From Phytohabitans suffuscus (GTDB lineage Bacteria > Actinomycetota > Actinomycetes > Mycobacteriales > Micromonosporaceae), in contig NZ_AP022871.1 of assembly GCF_011764565.1 (NCBI RefSeq), forward strand, positions 9,734,320 through 9,798,319: a stretch of DNA of 64,000 bases. Direction: 5' to 3'. Below, in pieces: positions 44,823 through 53,278 of this stretch. Numbering within the stretch: position 1 is the stretch's first letter; the number at the start of each line of letters is the position of its first letter. Under the pieces are notes generated by a model. That model was not told the DNA's origin. It made no database searches and saw only the letters and a list, made by a program, of their open reading frames with translations. The position numbers were made by a program, and so were the translations under genes.

Positions 44823-44861
44823 TGCGCTGATGTCAGAAATCGATGCACTGATGTCAGAAAT
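44823..44861. promoter_or_regulatory. paired 18-bp direct repeats, 21-base period
   Basis: TGCGCTGATGTCAGAAAT (44823-44840) and TGCACTGATGTCAGAAAT (44844-44861), 17 of 18 identical, about 450 bases upstream of the prenyl synthase start. Two-turn spacing suggests cooperative binding of a regulator. Confidence 0.6.
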
Positions 44862-45024
44862 AGGGTCCCATGTCGCTCTCCCCCGCTTGACCGACCGGTT
44901 GGATTTGCTTTTCGAAGCGGAGCCGATGCTCCGGCACCCCTCGTAAGCTAGCAACGCCGACCGTCGATGGCAACAGTTCACATAGGACTTTAGATCTATC
45001 CCTGGTTAATCGCGCGGACAGCTC

Positions 45025-45237
45025 TCACCGGGACAGCGGAATCAGCATGACGGAGGGCCACAGCACGCAGACGCCGACCAGGACGGTCTCCTCGGTCGGT
45101 GCGCTCAGGCCGTCCGGCGCGGTCACGCCGCTCTCCACCGCCAGCAGGTTCCACGGGAGGCCCTGCTCGGGTGGCTCCAGCCGGATCCGCGGCGGCAGGT
45201 CATCCGGATGCAAGCCATTTATCGTAGTCGCGCTCAT
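45025..45237 (-). CDS. small hypothetical protein, 70 residues
   Basis: Starts SATTINGLHPDDLPPRIRL and ends with the hydrophobic stretch TVLVGVCVLWPSVMLIPLSR. ATG 45237 has only GGGGAAA upstream. Codon bias is that of a real gene and there is no overlapping alternative. The acidic, Pro-rich front and hydrophobic tail could make a small tail-anchored protein or a precursor peptide; no family is recognised. It lies between the StrR-type regulator and the terpenoid genes on the same strand. Confidence 0.5.
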   Translation of the reverse strand: MSATTINGLHPDDLPPRIRLEPPEQGLPWNLLAVESGVTAPDGLSAPTEETVLVGVCVLWPSVMLIPLSR

Positions 45238-45238
45238 G

Positions 45239-45374
45239 TTTTCCCCGTTTCTGGTTTCCCGCTTCAGGTTTTCCCCGCGTCAGACTTCCCCCGCTTGAGG
45301 TCTCCCCGCGTCAGGCTTTCCCCGCGTCAGGCTTCCCCGCTTGAGGTTTTCCCCGCTTCGGGTCTTTCCCGGAC
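45239..45374. repeat. array of ~15-bp pyrimidine-rich direct repeats
   Basis: Eight or nine imperfect units of the type TTTCCCCGCGTCAGGC or TTCCCCGCTTGAGG, 14-18 bases each, filling the gap between the 70-residue gene and the stop codon of the regulator. On the minus strand the units read GCGGGGAAA, resembling the plus-strand repeats at 44410-44506. Confidence 0.85.
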
Positions 45375-46412
45375 TCAGGCGTTGTCCTCGAGCTCCTGCG
45401 CGAATGCGAGCCAGGCGCCGGCGCAGGAGCGGGCCAGCTCGGCGACGGACTTGCGCCAGTGCGGCGGTACCGCCCCGATCAGCTCGCTCCACTCGGTGGG
45501 CTCGACCACGTGGGCGTCGACCCAGCGGACGAACGCCCGGCCGTTCGCCGCGTACTTCACCGCCGGGTCCTTGATCAGGTTGCCGCGGACCGAGGGCCAG
45601 TGGATGTTCTGGCGGGCGTTGCCGGGCCGGGTCCGCAGCAGCGGCACGGGGTTGTCGCCGGACGGCTCGCGCCTGTCGACGGTGCCACGCTGCGGTGGCA
45701 GGACCGGATCCTGGCCGGCCTGCAGGCGGGCCCGGACGTCCCGCGCCGTCCCCACGGAGACGCCAGCCTCCTGGGCGATCGCGCGCAGCGGCGCGTCGGG
45801 CCTCATCGCGATGACCGCGCTGGCCCGCCGCCTACCCGCGGAGCCGTCCACGGGGCGGACCCGGCCGTCCCGGCCCACCCGGGCGGCCTCCGGCCCGTCC
45901 GGCAGGACCATGCGGCGCCGGATCGCGCTCACCGTGGTCGGCGACAGCCCGGTGGCGACCGCGACGGCCCGGTCCGACCACTGCGGGTACAGCCCGAGGA
46001 CGCGGCTCGCCGCGGCCTCCCGGTCGGCCGGCGAGAGCGGCAGCCCGTGCTTGATGTTGGCGTCGACCGAGAGCAGGAACGCCTCGCCGTCGTCGCCCTC
46101 GAAGAAGTCGACCTGGATCGTCTCGTCCCCCCGTAGCTTGGCGGCCCTCAGCCGGTGCATCCCGTCGATCACCCGCATCGTGCCGCGGTGCACGAGGATC
46201 GGCGGCAGGTCCTGCACCGCCGCCAGCAGCTGCACGTGCCCGGGGCTCTCCCCGGCCAGCCGCGGCGAGTCACCCGGCAGCAACGACGACACCGACACCC
46301 AGACCGGCCCCGGCGTGCGCGGTAGGACCTGGCCCGACTGTGCCTGCCGCACGGGGAGTACATTGTTTGTGGAATTGATGTCTACGTCCAGGGCCTCTAC
46401 ATTGCTCCACAT
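45375..46412 (-). CDS. StrR-family pathway regulator (ParB-like N-terminal domain)
   Basis: 345 residues. The ParB/RepB-like N-terminal domain carries the StrR/NovG signature: LPPILVHRGTMRVIDGMHRL, IQVDFFEGDDGEAFLLSVDA, NIKHGLPLSPADREAAASRV and WSDRAVAVATGLSPTTVSAI (helix-turn-helix). A second HTH-like segment is APLRAIAQEAGVSVGTARDV. StrR-type proteins are pathway activators that bind palindromes in promoters of antibiotic clusters. The ATG at 46412 has AGGTGAG upstream; a GTG at 46424 is possible. It is the likely regulator for the ACTACT palindromes (inference). Confidence 0.88.
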   Translation of the reverse strand: MWSNVEALDVDINSTNNVLPVRQAQSGQVLPRTPGPVWVSVSSLLPGDSPRLAGESPGHVQLLAAVQDLPPILVHRGTMRVIDGMHRLRAAKLRGDETIQVDFFEGDDGEAFLLSVDANIKHGLPLSPADREAAASRVLGLYPQWSDRAVAVATGLSPTTVSAIRRRMVLPDGPEAARVGRDGRVRPVDGSAGRRRASAVIAMRPDAPLRAIAQEAGVSVGTARDVRARLQAGQDPVLPPQRGTVDRREPSGDNPVPLLRTRPGNARQNIHWPSVRGNLIKDPAVKYAANGRAFVRWVDAHVVEPTEWSELIGAVPPHWRKSVAELARSCAGAWLAFAQELEDNA

Positions 46413-46423
46413 CCGGACACTCA

Positions 46424-46463
46424 CCTATCAGTAGGTAGGTTTTCCTATCAGTAGGCAGGGTTT
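46424..46463. promoter_or_regulatory. 20-bp tandem repeat directly upstream of the StrR-type gene
   Basis: CCTATCAGTAGGTAGGTTTT (46424-46443) and CCTATCAGTAGGCAGGGTTT (46444-46463), head to tail. They are 12-51 bases before the ATG, so a bound protein would block transcription or translation of the regulator. Confidence 0.6.
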
Positions 46464-46579
46464 GGTGTACGTACGGCACTCCGCCCCGCGGCGGAGAGCA
46501 ATACGCCCGCCCTCGGCATCATCACCAGAGGGCCACACCAAGAGCAACACCGGCCAGGGCCCCGGCGCGGGTAGTGTCT

Positions 46580-46597
46580 ACTACTCGATCAAGTAGT
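46580..46597. promoter_or_regulatory. cluster operator ACTACT-N6-AGTAGT, site S2
   Basis: ACTACTCGATCAAGTAGT, the exact reverse complement of S1. Outer bases extend the symmetry to GTC-N-ACTACT and AGTAGT-N-GAC. It is about 176 bases upstream of the StrR-type gene. Confidence 0.75.
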
Positions 46598-46675
46598 GGA
46601 CGGGTGGATGTGGAGCCGGTAGTCTCGCCTTGAATACGCACGAGTCTGTTCACGACCCGCCGCGCTCTCTATTTT

Positions 46676-47899
46676 CTAGGGACAGCTCATCGTCCCATTC
46701 GCCCACGCCTCAAACAGCTCGACCGCCTGCTTGGGATTGAGCCTCGGATCGCAGAGCGAAGTGTAGTGACGCTGCAGCTCCTCCTCGTTTTCCACGGGCC
46801 CGCCGAGGCATTCCGTCACGTCCTCCGCCGCTACTTCAATGTGAAGTCCGGCTGCCGGCTGCCGGTGCGCTTCGAGGATGTCGCGAAACCGCACCGCCTC
46901 GGTGACCACGTCGCCGAGGTGGCGCGTCTTCAGCCCGGTCGGCAGCTTCACGGTGTTGCCGTGCATGGGGTCGCTCAGCCAGATCACCGGATGCCCCGCG
47001 TTCGCCACGCGGCGCACGATCGGCGGCAGCGCCTCGTGGATCCGCTCGCGGCCCATCCGCGCGATGAGCACCAGGCGGCCGGGCTCGCGCCCCGGGTCGA
47101 GCGCGGCGCAGACCCGCAGGACGTCGTCGGGCTTCGCCTTCGGGCCGATCTTGCACCCCACCGGGTTGACCACCGAGGAGAGCATCGCGACGTGCGCCTC
47201 GTCCGGCTGGCGGGTCCGCTCCCCCACCCACGGCAGGTGGGTCGAGCCGAGGTAGAGCCCGCCGGTGTCCGGGTCGCGGCGGATCAGCCGGGACTCGTAG
47301 TCGACGACCAGCGCCTCGTGGCTCGACCACGGCCCTTCCGGCGGCGCCGTACGGCCGTCCCCCTGGCGGTAGGTCCGCATCACCCGCTGCACCTTGTCGC
47401 TGGCCTCGTAGGCCCACACCATGCGCCGCGGGTTGGACCTGCGGGTCTCCGACGTGGCGATGTCAGAGTTGATCATGTGTCCGCGGAAGGAGGGGATCCG
47501 GACCGCGTCGTACCACTCGGTCGCCGCCGACCTGGGTTTGGCGAACTGCCCGCCCATCCGCCCGACCCGCACCACACCGCGCCCGGTGAGCTGGCTGAGC
47601 CGGTCTCCCAGCGAGTCGATGACCTTCAGCTTCTCCGAGGTGTGCCGGGGCGTGCACTCGTAGAAGCTCTCGGCGCAGTCGCCGAGCTGAAGCAGGAGGC
47701 CGCCGGTCGACGCCAGTGTCGACAGCGCCTCCCGCAGCTGCCGGACCTCCGGCGCCGTCACCAGCGGCGGCGCCGACGCCAGCGAGCGGCATGCCTCGTC
47801 GTAGGCGGGGTGGTCCCGCCAGTCCGGTTGCTGGACCGCCGGCGCGCGCTCCCACGGCCCGAGGTGGATGACGTCCGCGGTGGAGCCGGGTTGCTGCAT
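46676..47899 (-). CDS. class II DAHP synthase (PhzC-like)
   Basis: Condenses phosphoenolpyruvate and erythrose 4-phosphate, feeding extra flux to chorismate. 407 residues, shorter than primary-metabolism class II enzymes, as in phenazine PhzC. Motifs: LLQLGDCAESFYE, VVRVGRMGGQFAKPRS, STHLPWVGERTRQ, NPVGCKIGPKAKP and WLSDPMHGNTVK. ATG 47899 preceded by GGAGGAGAG. Last gene of a minus-strand run that begins at 53036. Confidence 0.95.
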   Translation of the reverse strand: MQQPGSTADVIHLGPWERAPAVQQPDWRDHPAYDEACRSLASAPPLVTAPEVRQLREALSTLASTGGLLLQLGDCAESFYECTPRHTSEKLKVIDSLGDRLSQLTGRGVVRVGRMGGQFAKPRSAATEWYDAVRIPSFRGHMINSDIATSETRRSNPRRMVWAYEASDKVQRVMRTYRQGDGRTAPPEGPWSSHEALVVDYESRLIRRDPDTGGLYLGSTHLPWVGERTRQPDEAHVAMLSSVVNPVGCKIGPKAKPDDVLRVCAALDPGREPGRLVLIARMGRERIHEALPPIVRRVANAGHPVIWLSDPMHGNTVKLPTGLKTRHLGDVVTEAVRFRDILEAHRQPAAGLHIEVAAEDVTECLGGPVENEEELQRHYTSLCDPRLNPKQAVELFEAWANGTMSCP

Positions 47900-47935
47900 C
47901 TCTCCTCCAGTCGGTAGACCAGCCGCGCGGGCGCG

Positions 47936-48184
47936 TCAGGCCCGCACGCCCTTGGCCTCGAGCAGTGCCACCGTGCCGGCGATGTCGCCCGCCTCGTGCA
48001 GCTCCTCCTCGGTGACGTCGACGCCGTAGCGACCCGTGAGCGCGACGGCCACCTCGACGATGACGAGGGAGTCGAGGTCGAGAGCGTCGAAGGACGTCCC
48101 GGCGGTGATGTCCTCGGGGGCTCCATACTGGACGGTCATCATCTTCAGCAGCTGGTCGGTCAGGGTCTGCGTCTGTGTGCTCAT
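47936..48184 (-). CDS. acyl carrier protein
   Basis: 82-residue stand-alone carrier protein. The attachment motif DLDSL places the phosphopantetheine Ser at residue 39, between helix I and II (TSFDALDLDSLVIVEVAVAL). It lies between the KSIII-like enzyme and DAHP synthase. In nataxazole-type benzoxazole clusters a similar lone ACP carries the 3-hydroxyanthranilyl group; the same role is inferred here. Confidence 0.93.
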   Translation of the reverse strand: MSTQTQTLTDQLLKMMTVQYGAPEDITAGTSFDALDLDSLVIVEVAVALTGRYGVDVTEEELHEAGDIAGTVALLEAKGVRA

Positions 48185-48264
48185 CGGAGTGTCGTCTCGC
48201 TCTCTCTACTCGTGCCGGACGGTCTGAACGGGAGTGACGGGCTGGCGGGGTTTCCGCGGGACGG

Positions 48265-49281
48265 TCAGGCCGCGCTGAGGTCTGGCCAGGTCAGCGCCGC
48301 CGCCCCCCACGTCAGCCCGCCGCCGAAGGCGGTGAGCAGCACGCGCGACCCGCTGGGCAGGGTCCCCGCGGCGACCGCGTCCGACAGCGCGAGCGGGATC
48401 GACGCCGCCGAGGTGTTTCCGACCCGGTCGACGTTGACCACGGCCCGCTCCTCGGGGAGCCCGAGCCGCTGGGCCAGCGCCTTGAGGATGCGGATGTTGG
48501 CCTGGTGACCCACCAGGTGGTCGACGGAGCCGGCCGGCCAGCCGACCCGGTCCAGCAACGCGGTCGCCGACTCGCCCATCCGGTTGACCGCCTCGGCGAA
48601 GACCTTCTTGCCCTGCATGGTGAAGTACCGGTCCTGCGGGTCGGGCTCGCCGGGTGTCGACCGCTCGCGCGACCCGCCGGCCGGGATCGTGATGAGGTCC
48701 TGCCGCGAGCCGTCGGAGCCGAGGTCGACGCCGAGGATCACGCCGGGCCGGTCGGCGTCGGGCACCGCGCGGAGCACGACCGCCCCGGCGCCGTCGCCGA
48801 AGATGACGGACGTGGTGCGGTCGGCCGGGTTGAGGATGGTCGAGTACGTCTCGGCGCCGATCACGAGCACCCGCCGGGCCTGCCCCGCGGTGATCTGGGC
48901 CGAGGCGGTGGCCAGGGCGTAGACGAACCCGGAGCAGACCGCGGCGATGTCGTACGCGGCGACGGTGCCGAGCCCCAGTCGGGCGGCGACCTGCGGGGCG
49001 GTGGCCGGGCAGGGGTGGTCGGGTGTCGTGGTCGCCAGGACCACCGCGTCCACGGCGCCCGGCTCCAGCGGCAGGTTCGCGGACTTCAGCGCCCGGTGGC
49101 CCGCCTCGACGGCGAGGTCGCTGGTGGCGACGCCGGGCGCGGCCCAGTGGCGGGCGCGGATCCCGGTCCGGGTGGCGATCCACTCCGCCGACGTGTCGAA
49201 CATGGTGGCGAGTTCTTCGTTGGTGACTCGGCGGGGCGGCAGGTAGCTGCCCAGGCCGACGAGTGCGGCGAAGTGCGCCAT
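48265..49281 (-). CDS. KSIII-like acyltransferase (3-oxoacyl-ACP synthase III family)
   Basis: 338 residues with the complete KSIII triad: Cys116 (AAVCSGFVYA), His259 (GHQANIRIL) and Asn289 (GNTSAASIPLA). The FGDGAGAVVL motif is also present. In the A33853 and nataxazole benzoxazole pathways a KSIII homologue (BomK, NatS) joins two aryl units through an ester or amide rather than making a C-C bond. The nearby ACP, PaaK-like ligase and amidohydrolase support that role here; chain initiation for a fatty or polyketide chain is an alternative. Confidence 0.9.
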   Translation of the reverse strand: MAHFAALVGLGSYLPPRRVTNEELATMFDTSAEWIATRTGIRARHWAAPGVATSDLAVEAGHRALKSANLPLEPGAVDAVVLATTTPDHPCPATAPQVAARLGLGTVAAYDIAAVCSGFVYALATASAQITAGQARRVLVIGAETYSTILNPADRTTSVIFGDGAGAVVLRAVPDADRPGVILGVDLGSDGSRQDLITIPAGGSRERSTPGEPDPQDRYFTMQGKKVFAEAVNRMGESATALLDRVGWPAGSVDHLVGHQANIRILKALAQRLGLPEERAVVNVDRVGNTSAASIPLALSDAVAAGTLPSGSRVLLTAFGGGLTWGAAALTWPDLSAA

Positions 49282-49335
49282 GCGTATTGCCCCTCGTGTG
49301 GTGGGTATCGGATCCAGGTCAACCGGCGGGCCGGC

Positions 49336-50933
49336 TCATGCGGCACCCCGTACCCGGCGGACCACGGCGGCCGGGTCCGGCGGCGCCGTGTTCGCGCGCC
49401 AGGCCACGTGGTGGTCGGGCCGGAGCAGGACGAGGTCGCGTTCCCATACCCGCCGGGCCCTGGCGTCGGCCACCACCGTGTGGCGCAGCGGCACGCCCTG
49501 CGCGGCCGCCGCTTCGAGCAGCGGGGTGGCGCGGCCGTCGCCGGCGAAGTCGACGAGGGTGAAGGACGCGGCGAAGCGGTCGTAGATCGACCGGCCGCCG
49601 TCGAGCAGGACGCTGGGCGGGCGGCCGCCGGGCCACGTCGTCGGCGTGTACGCGTGCGGGGTCCACACCGGCTCGGGCGCGTCCTCGTGGCAGATGACGG
49701 GCGAGTCGCCGTGGCGGTAGCCCAGCTCGATCCCGCGGTACTCGTTCTCGCCGCGCGAGGCGTCGATGAAGGCTCCGACGTCCTCGACCGGGGCGCCGCC
49801 GCGCAGCATTCCCCCGCCTCCAGGTGCACGCCGAGGTGGCGGTGCGAGGTGTGCATGTTGCGCAGCCCCACCGGGCGGCGCTCCACCTCGTAGCTGTCGA
49901 GCAGGCCGGCGCCGCCGAAGCCCTTGACGAGGGCGGCGACCTTCCAGGCGGCGTCGATCGCGTCGCCGATGCCGGTGTTCATCCCGTACGCGCCGGTCGG
50001 GAACATGCGGTGCGCGGAGTCGCCGGCGAGCAGGACCCGCCCGGCCCGGTACCGGTCGGCGATCGTGAAGCCGGGGCGCCAGCGGGAGGTCAGGAGCACC
50101 TTGTCGATCTTCAGGTCGACCCGCATCGTGTCGAGCAGGAAGGCCGCCGGGTCGGCCGGCGGTACGTCGAACTCGTCCGGCGCCATGCCGTTGACGTGCG
50201 CGGTCCAGGTGTCGACCTCGTCCTGGGCGATGATGATGTACCGGAAGGCGAAGTAGTGCCAGAAGCGGCCGTGGCGGTGCAGGGTCTCCAGGTCGCGGCT
50301 CTTGAAGTGCACCATGAAGGCGCCCGGCAGTCCGGGCACGTCGAAGCCCTCCTCGCCGATACCCACCGCCTCGCGGACCTGGCTCGACGCGCCGTCGCAC
50401 CCGAGCACGTACCGGGACCGCACCTGGATCCGGTCGTCGGTCAGCACGTCCACGAGGTGGCTGGTCACCGTGTCGGCGTCCTGGGTGAGGGAGTCGAACC
50501 GCACGCCGGAGCGCAGGTCGACGAGCAGGTTGCGCTGGCAGTGGGCGCGCAGGACCGGCTCCAGGTCTATCTGGGAGATCCGCTGGCCGGGCTCGGCGGG
50601 CTGGGTGCCGTCGTCCTGCTCGGCGATGCGCCGCCACTGCTCGGCCACCGAGGGGAGCCGCCACGTGGTGATCGGCTCGGCGGCGAGGCCGGTCGACCAG
50701 ATCACGTCGGCGCGGTGCTCGGGCGCGACGCCCGCGGCGCGGATGTCGTCGGCGACGCCGAGCTGCCGGAAGAACTCCATGCTGCGGGCGTTGACGAAGT
50801 CCAGCTTCGGATGGACCGACGTCTCGAATGCCTGGTCGACGAGCACGCTGGGCACGCCCTGGCGGGCGAGAGCCAGTGCGGCGACCATGCCGACCGGGCC
50901 CGCGCCCACGATCAGAACCGGTACCGGATCCAC
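49336..50933 (-). CDS. FAD-dependent aromatic hydroxylase (MhpA-like), apparent -1 frameshift
   Basis: 532 residues after adding one base to the CCCCC at 49811-49815. N-terminal FAD motif VLIVGAGPVGMVAALALARQ, then DG-type motif YVLGCDGASSQVREAVGI, FAD/ribityl motif RVLLAGDSAHRMFPTGAYG, and a C-terminal thioredoxin-like domain (FTLVDFAGDGRATPLLEAAA). Class A flavin monooxygenase that hydroxylates phenolic rings using NAD(P)H and oxygen. Start GTG 50933 with GGGAGG. One of two such enzymes in the cluster; it may hydroxylate the 3-amino-4-hydroxybenzoate-derived ring. Confidence 0.88.
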
Positions 50934-50991
50934 GTTCGACCTCCCGAAGGGGTGTGGGGCGGTACGACCGCCCCACACCGTTCGCGGTTGT

Positions 50992-52704
50992 TCAGTGGGC
51001 TTCGCTGAGCGTCCGCCCGGCCCGGTCGCGCCCGTTCAGGCTCGTCGGGGTGGCGGGCGGTACCGCCTCCCGCCGGGCGGCGACGGTGGCGCCGGTGAGG
51101 GAACGGACCCGCATCTCGACGAACGCGGCGTCGTTGCGCTCCCGGCTGGTCATCGTGCCGATGAAGCCGAACAGGAAGCCGAGCGGCGCCCCGACGAGTC
51201 CGGGCTCGAAGTCGATGAACTTGAAGTCGGCGTCCGGGAAGATCGCCGTGGGATCGCCCGACACGCCGTTGGAGAACGTCACCATGAACAGGGTCACGGC
51301 CATGCCTCCGTAGACCGTCCACATCAGACCCGCCGTGTTGAAGCGCCGCCAGAACAGCGAGTAGACCACCGCGGGCAGCACGCACGCCGCGCCGAGGTCG
51401 ATCGAGGTCGGGATGAAGATGTGGGTCAGCTGGGTCAGCATCACCATGCCGAACACGAGCGCGGCCAGTCCGAAGATCAGCACGTACCGCCGGATGGTCT
51501 TCAGCTCCTCGGCCGGCTCCAGGGTCCGCCCGCGCGCCGCCAGGACGTCCCGGACGACGGACGTCACGCCGTTGAGCAGCAGGACCGCGAAGATCGCGCC
51601 GACCGACAGCAGGGCGATCGCGCCGAGCGCGCCGGTCGCCCACGCACCGCCCAGGTCGTCCGTGATCTTGGGCAGGGTGATGTCGCGGTGGGCCGGGACC
51701 TTGCCGATCGCGTCACCGCCGAGCAGCGCCACCGCGCCGAGACCGATGACGACCATGCACGCCCAGAACCCGACCGTGATGATCGCCGCCCAGCCGGCCG
51801 TCTGCCGCGCGGCCCGCCCGCTCCTGGCCACGAAGAACCGCATGAAGAGGAAAGGCATGCCGATGGAGCCGATCGCGATGGAGACCGCCTTCGACAGGTG
51901 GACCCACGGGTCCTGGTCCGAGTTGACCGTCGCGCCCTCGCCGAACAGGCGGCCCGTGGTCAGCAGGTCACCGCGCGGGTTGGGCAGGGCGTTGGCCTCG
52001 GCGTCGTTGAGCAGGTTGACGAGGTTCAGCTTGAACTCGGCCAGGATCGCCACGGTCAGCACCACGACGAAGCCCATCATCAGCGACACCTTGAGCACCA
52101 GCACGCGGGTGACCCCGGGCATGCCACCGATGTAGACCACCGCGATGGCGAGCAGCCCGACGATGGCGACCACCGTGGCCACGATGGGTGCGTCCACAGT
52201 GGGGCTCGTGGTGAACATCCGGCTGGCGACGAACGCCATCGAACCCACCGCGATGATCATGAACATGGTGACGATCACCAGGGTGATGACCGCCGAGGCG
52301 ATGCGGGCCGGACGCTCCCGGGCGCGTACGGCGAACAGGTCACCGATCGTGTACGCGTTCACGTTGCGCATCGGCCCGGCGTAGATCAGCACGGCGAGCA
52401 CAGTGGACATCACGAAGGCCGTGAGGAGAAGGACGGCGTCGAAGCCGTTCAGCGCCACGTGCCCGATGATGATGATGACCGTCGAGTACATGATGCCGCC
52501 GGCGACGTGCGCCATGGCGTTCTGGCCGACGCCGATGTCCCGGCCCGCGAGGAAGAAGTCGTTCTGGTTGCGGACCCGGTTGCGCACCGAGACGACCAGG
52601 GCGAACGCGACGACCGCGAGGACGAGGACGATCCCGGTGGCGATCCCCGGCGAGGCCCACGTGTTGTCCACCGGCGGCGGAGGGGCCGCGAGAAAGTCGG
52701 TCAT
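50992..52704 (-). CDS. sodium/solute symporter (ActP/cation-acetate type)
   Basis: 570-residue SSS-family transporter with about 13-14 helices. Motifs: NDFFLAGRDIGVGQNAMAHV, MYSTVIIIIGHVALNGFDAV and GMPFLFMRFFVARSGRAARQ. The gene starts within the stop of the DUF485 gene (ATGA). This pair is the actP-yjcH arrangement, which imports short organic acids. In the cluster it might move a carboxylate precursor or product, or be an unrelated inserted pair; the sequence does not decide. Confidence 0.9.
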   Translation of the reverse strand: MTDFLAAPPPPVDNTWASPGIATGIVLVLAVVAFALVVSVRNRVRNQNDFFLAGRDIGVGQNAMAHVAGGIMYSTVIIIIGHVALNGFDAVLLLTAFVMSTVLAVLIYAGPMRNVNAYTIGDLFAVRARERPARIASAVITLVIVTMFMIIAVGSMAFVASRMFTTSPTVDAPIVATVVAIVGLLAIAVVYIGGMPGVTRVLVLKVSLMMGFVVVLTVAILAEFKLNLVNLLNDAEANALPNPRGDLLTTGRLFGEGATVNSDQDPWVHLSKAVSIAIGSIGMPFLFMRFFVARSGRAARQTAGWAAIITVGFWACMVVIGLGAVALLGGDAIGKVPAHRDITLPKITDDLGGAWATGALGAIALLSVGAIFAVLLLNGVTSVVRDVLAARGRTLEPAEELKTIRRYVLIFGLAALVFGMVMLTQLTHIFIPTSIDLGAACVLPAVVYSLFWRRFNTAGLMWTVYGGMAVTLFMVTFSNGVSGDPTAIFPDADFKFIDFEPGLVGAPLGFLFGFIGTMTSRERNDAAFVEMRVRSLTGATVAARREAVPPATPTSLNGRDRAGRTLSEAH

Positions 52705-53036
52705 CGCAGACCACCTTCCAGGTCGGCCCGGATCCGCTCGCTGGCCGGGTCCAGCCGCGTCCTGGCGTACCTCATGTAGAGCCCGGAGATCGCCGCCACG
52801 AGGGCGAACGACAGGAACAGGAACAGCATGCCCACGTTGAACGGCCCGCCGATCCCCTGCCGGAAGACGCCCGGCGCGAAGGCGGCGAGCGCGACGCCCG
52901 TGAACCACCAGCCGTAGAAGACGACGCTCGCCCAGATGATGAAGCCGTTCGAGCGGCGTTGCAGATCCTGGAACTGGGCACTGTCATACACCGCGGCATA
53001 CTGGTCACTGGCTGTTGCCGCGTCCCCCGTGCCCAT
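52701..53036 (-). CDS. DUF485 small membrane protein (YjcH-like)
   Basis: 111 residues. N-terminus SDQYAAVYDSAQFQDLQRRS is the DUF485 signature, followed by two membrane helices (FIIWASVVFYGWWFTGVALA, GMLFLFLSFALVAAISGLYM). Accessory subunit of the symporter encoded next. Two equivalent starts exist: ATG 53036 and ATG 53054, each with AGAGGAGGTGTC, created by an 18-base tandem duplication; the downstream one is listed. Confidence 0.88.
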   Translation of the reverse strand: MGTGDAATASDQYAAVYDSAQFQDLQRRSNGFIIWASVVFYGWWFTGVALAAFAPGVFRQGIGGPFNVGMLFLFLSFALVAAISGLYMRYARTRLDPASERIRADLEGGLR

Positions 53037-53071
53037 GACACCTCCTCTACCCATGACACCTCCTCTGCCCA
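53037..53071. repeat. 18-bp tandem duplication of RBS and start codon
   Basis: CCATGACACCTCCTCT occurs twice, 18 bases apart, so the minus strand has two in-frame ATGs (53036 and 53054) each preceded by the same ribosome-binding site. Confidence 0.8.
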
Positions 53072-53278
53072 GACCCCGTGCCGACGGCGCCTGGACGTCG
53101 TGAAGACGACCCCCTGACGTGGCAGTCAGTACTGCGACAGTCTCGATCAGTGCACCCGGCGCCGGGCATCGCCCAAACACGGTATGTCCAGGCCCCCGCG
53201 GAAAATGGCGTGCCGGCCCGGCGGAAATGGCGTGAACGGGTTATGTGCGCGGCCGCCGGCGGAGCCGACGGTGGGTCC

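Larger units (their letters stand above)
44379..45024. promoter_or_regulatory. promoter region of the terpenoid gene run, with repeats
   Basis: 646 bases without a gene. It contains the G-rich tandem repeats at 44410-44506, the direct repeats at 44823-44861 and a relatively AT-rich stretch (TTTAGATCTATCCCTGG) near 44990-45006. A minus-strand frame at 44733-44981 lacks a ribosome-binding site and is a repeat artefact. Confidence 0.5.

Noticed and set aside
44733..44981. 82-residue minus-strand frame with internal SDISA repeats
   Set aside because: The repetition comes from the 18-bp direct repeats; no ribosome-binding site and no gene-like bias.
45239..45374. Possible CRISPR-like array
   Set aside because: Units are 14-18 bases, directly adjacent, with no spacers; no cas genes in the window.
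2780..49815. Programmed ribosomal frameshifting in the split genes
   Set aside because: Eleven unrelated families affected in the same way at G/C runs, with no conserved slippery site or downstream structure; missing bases are the simpler explanation.
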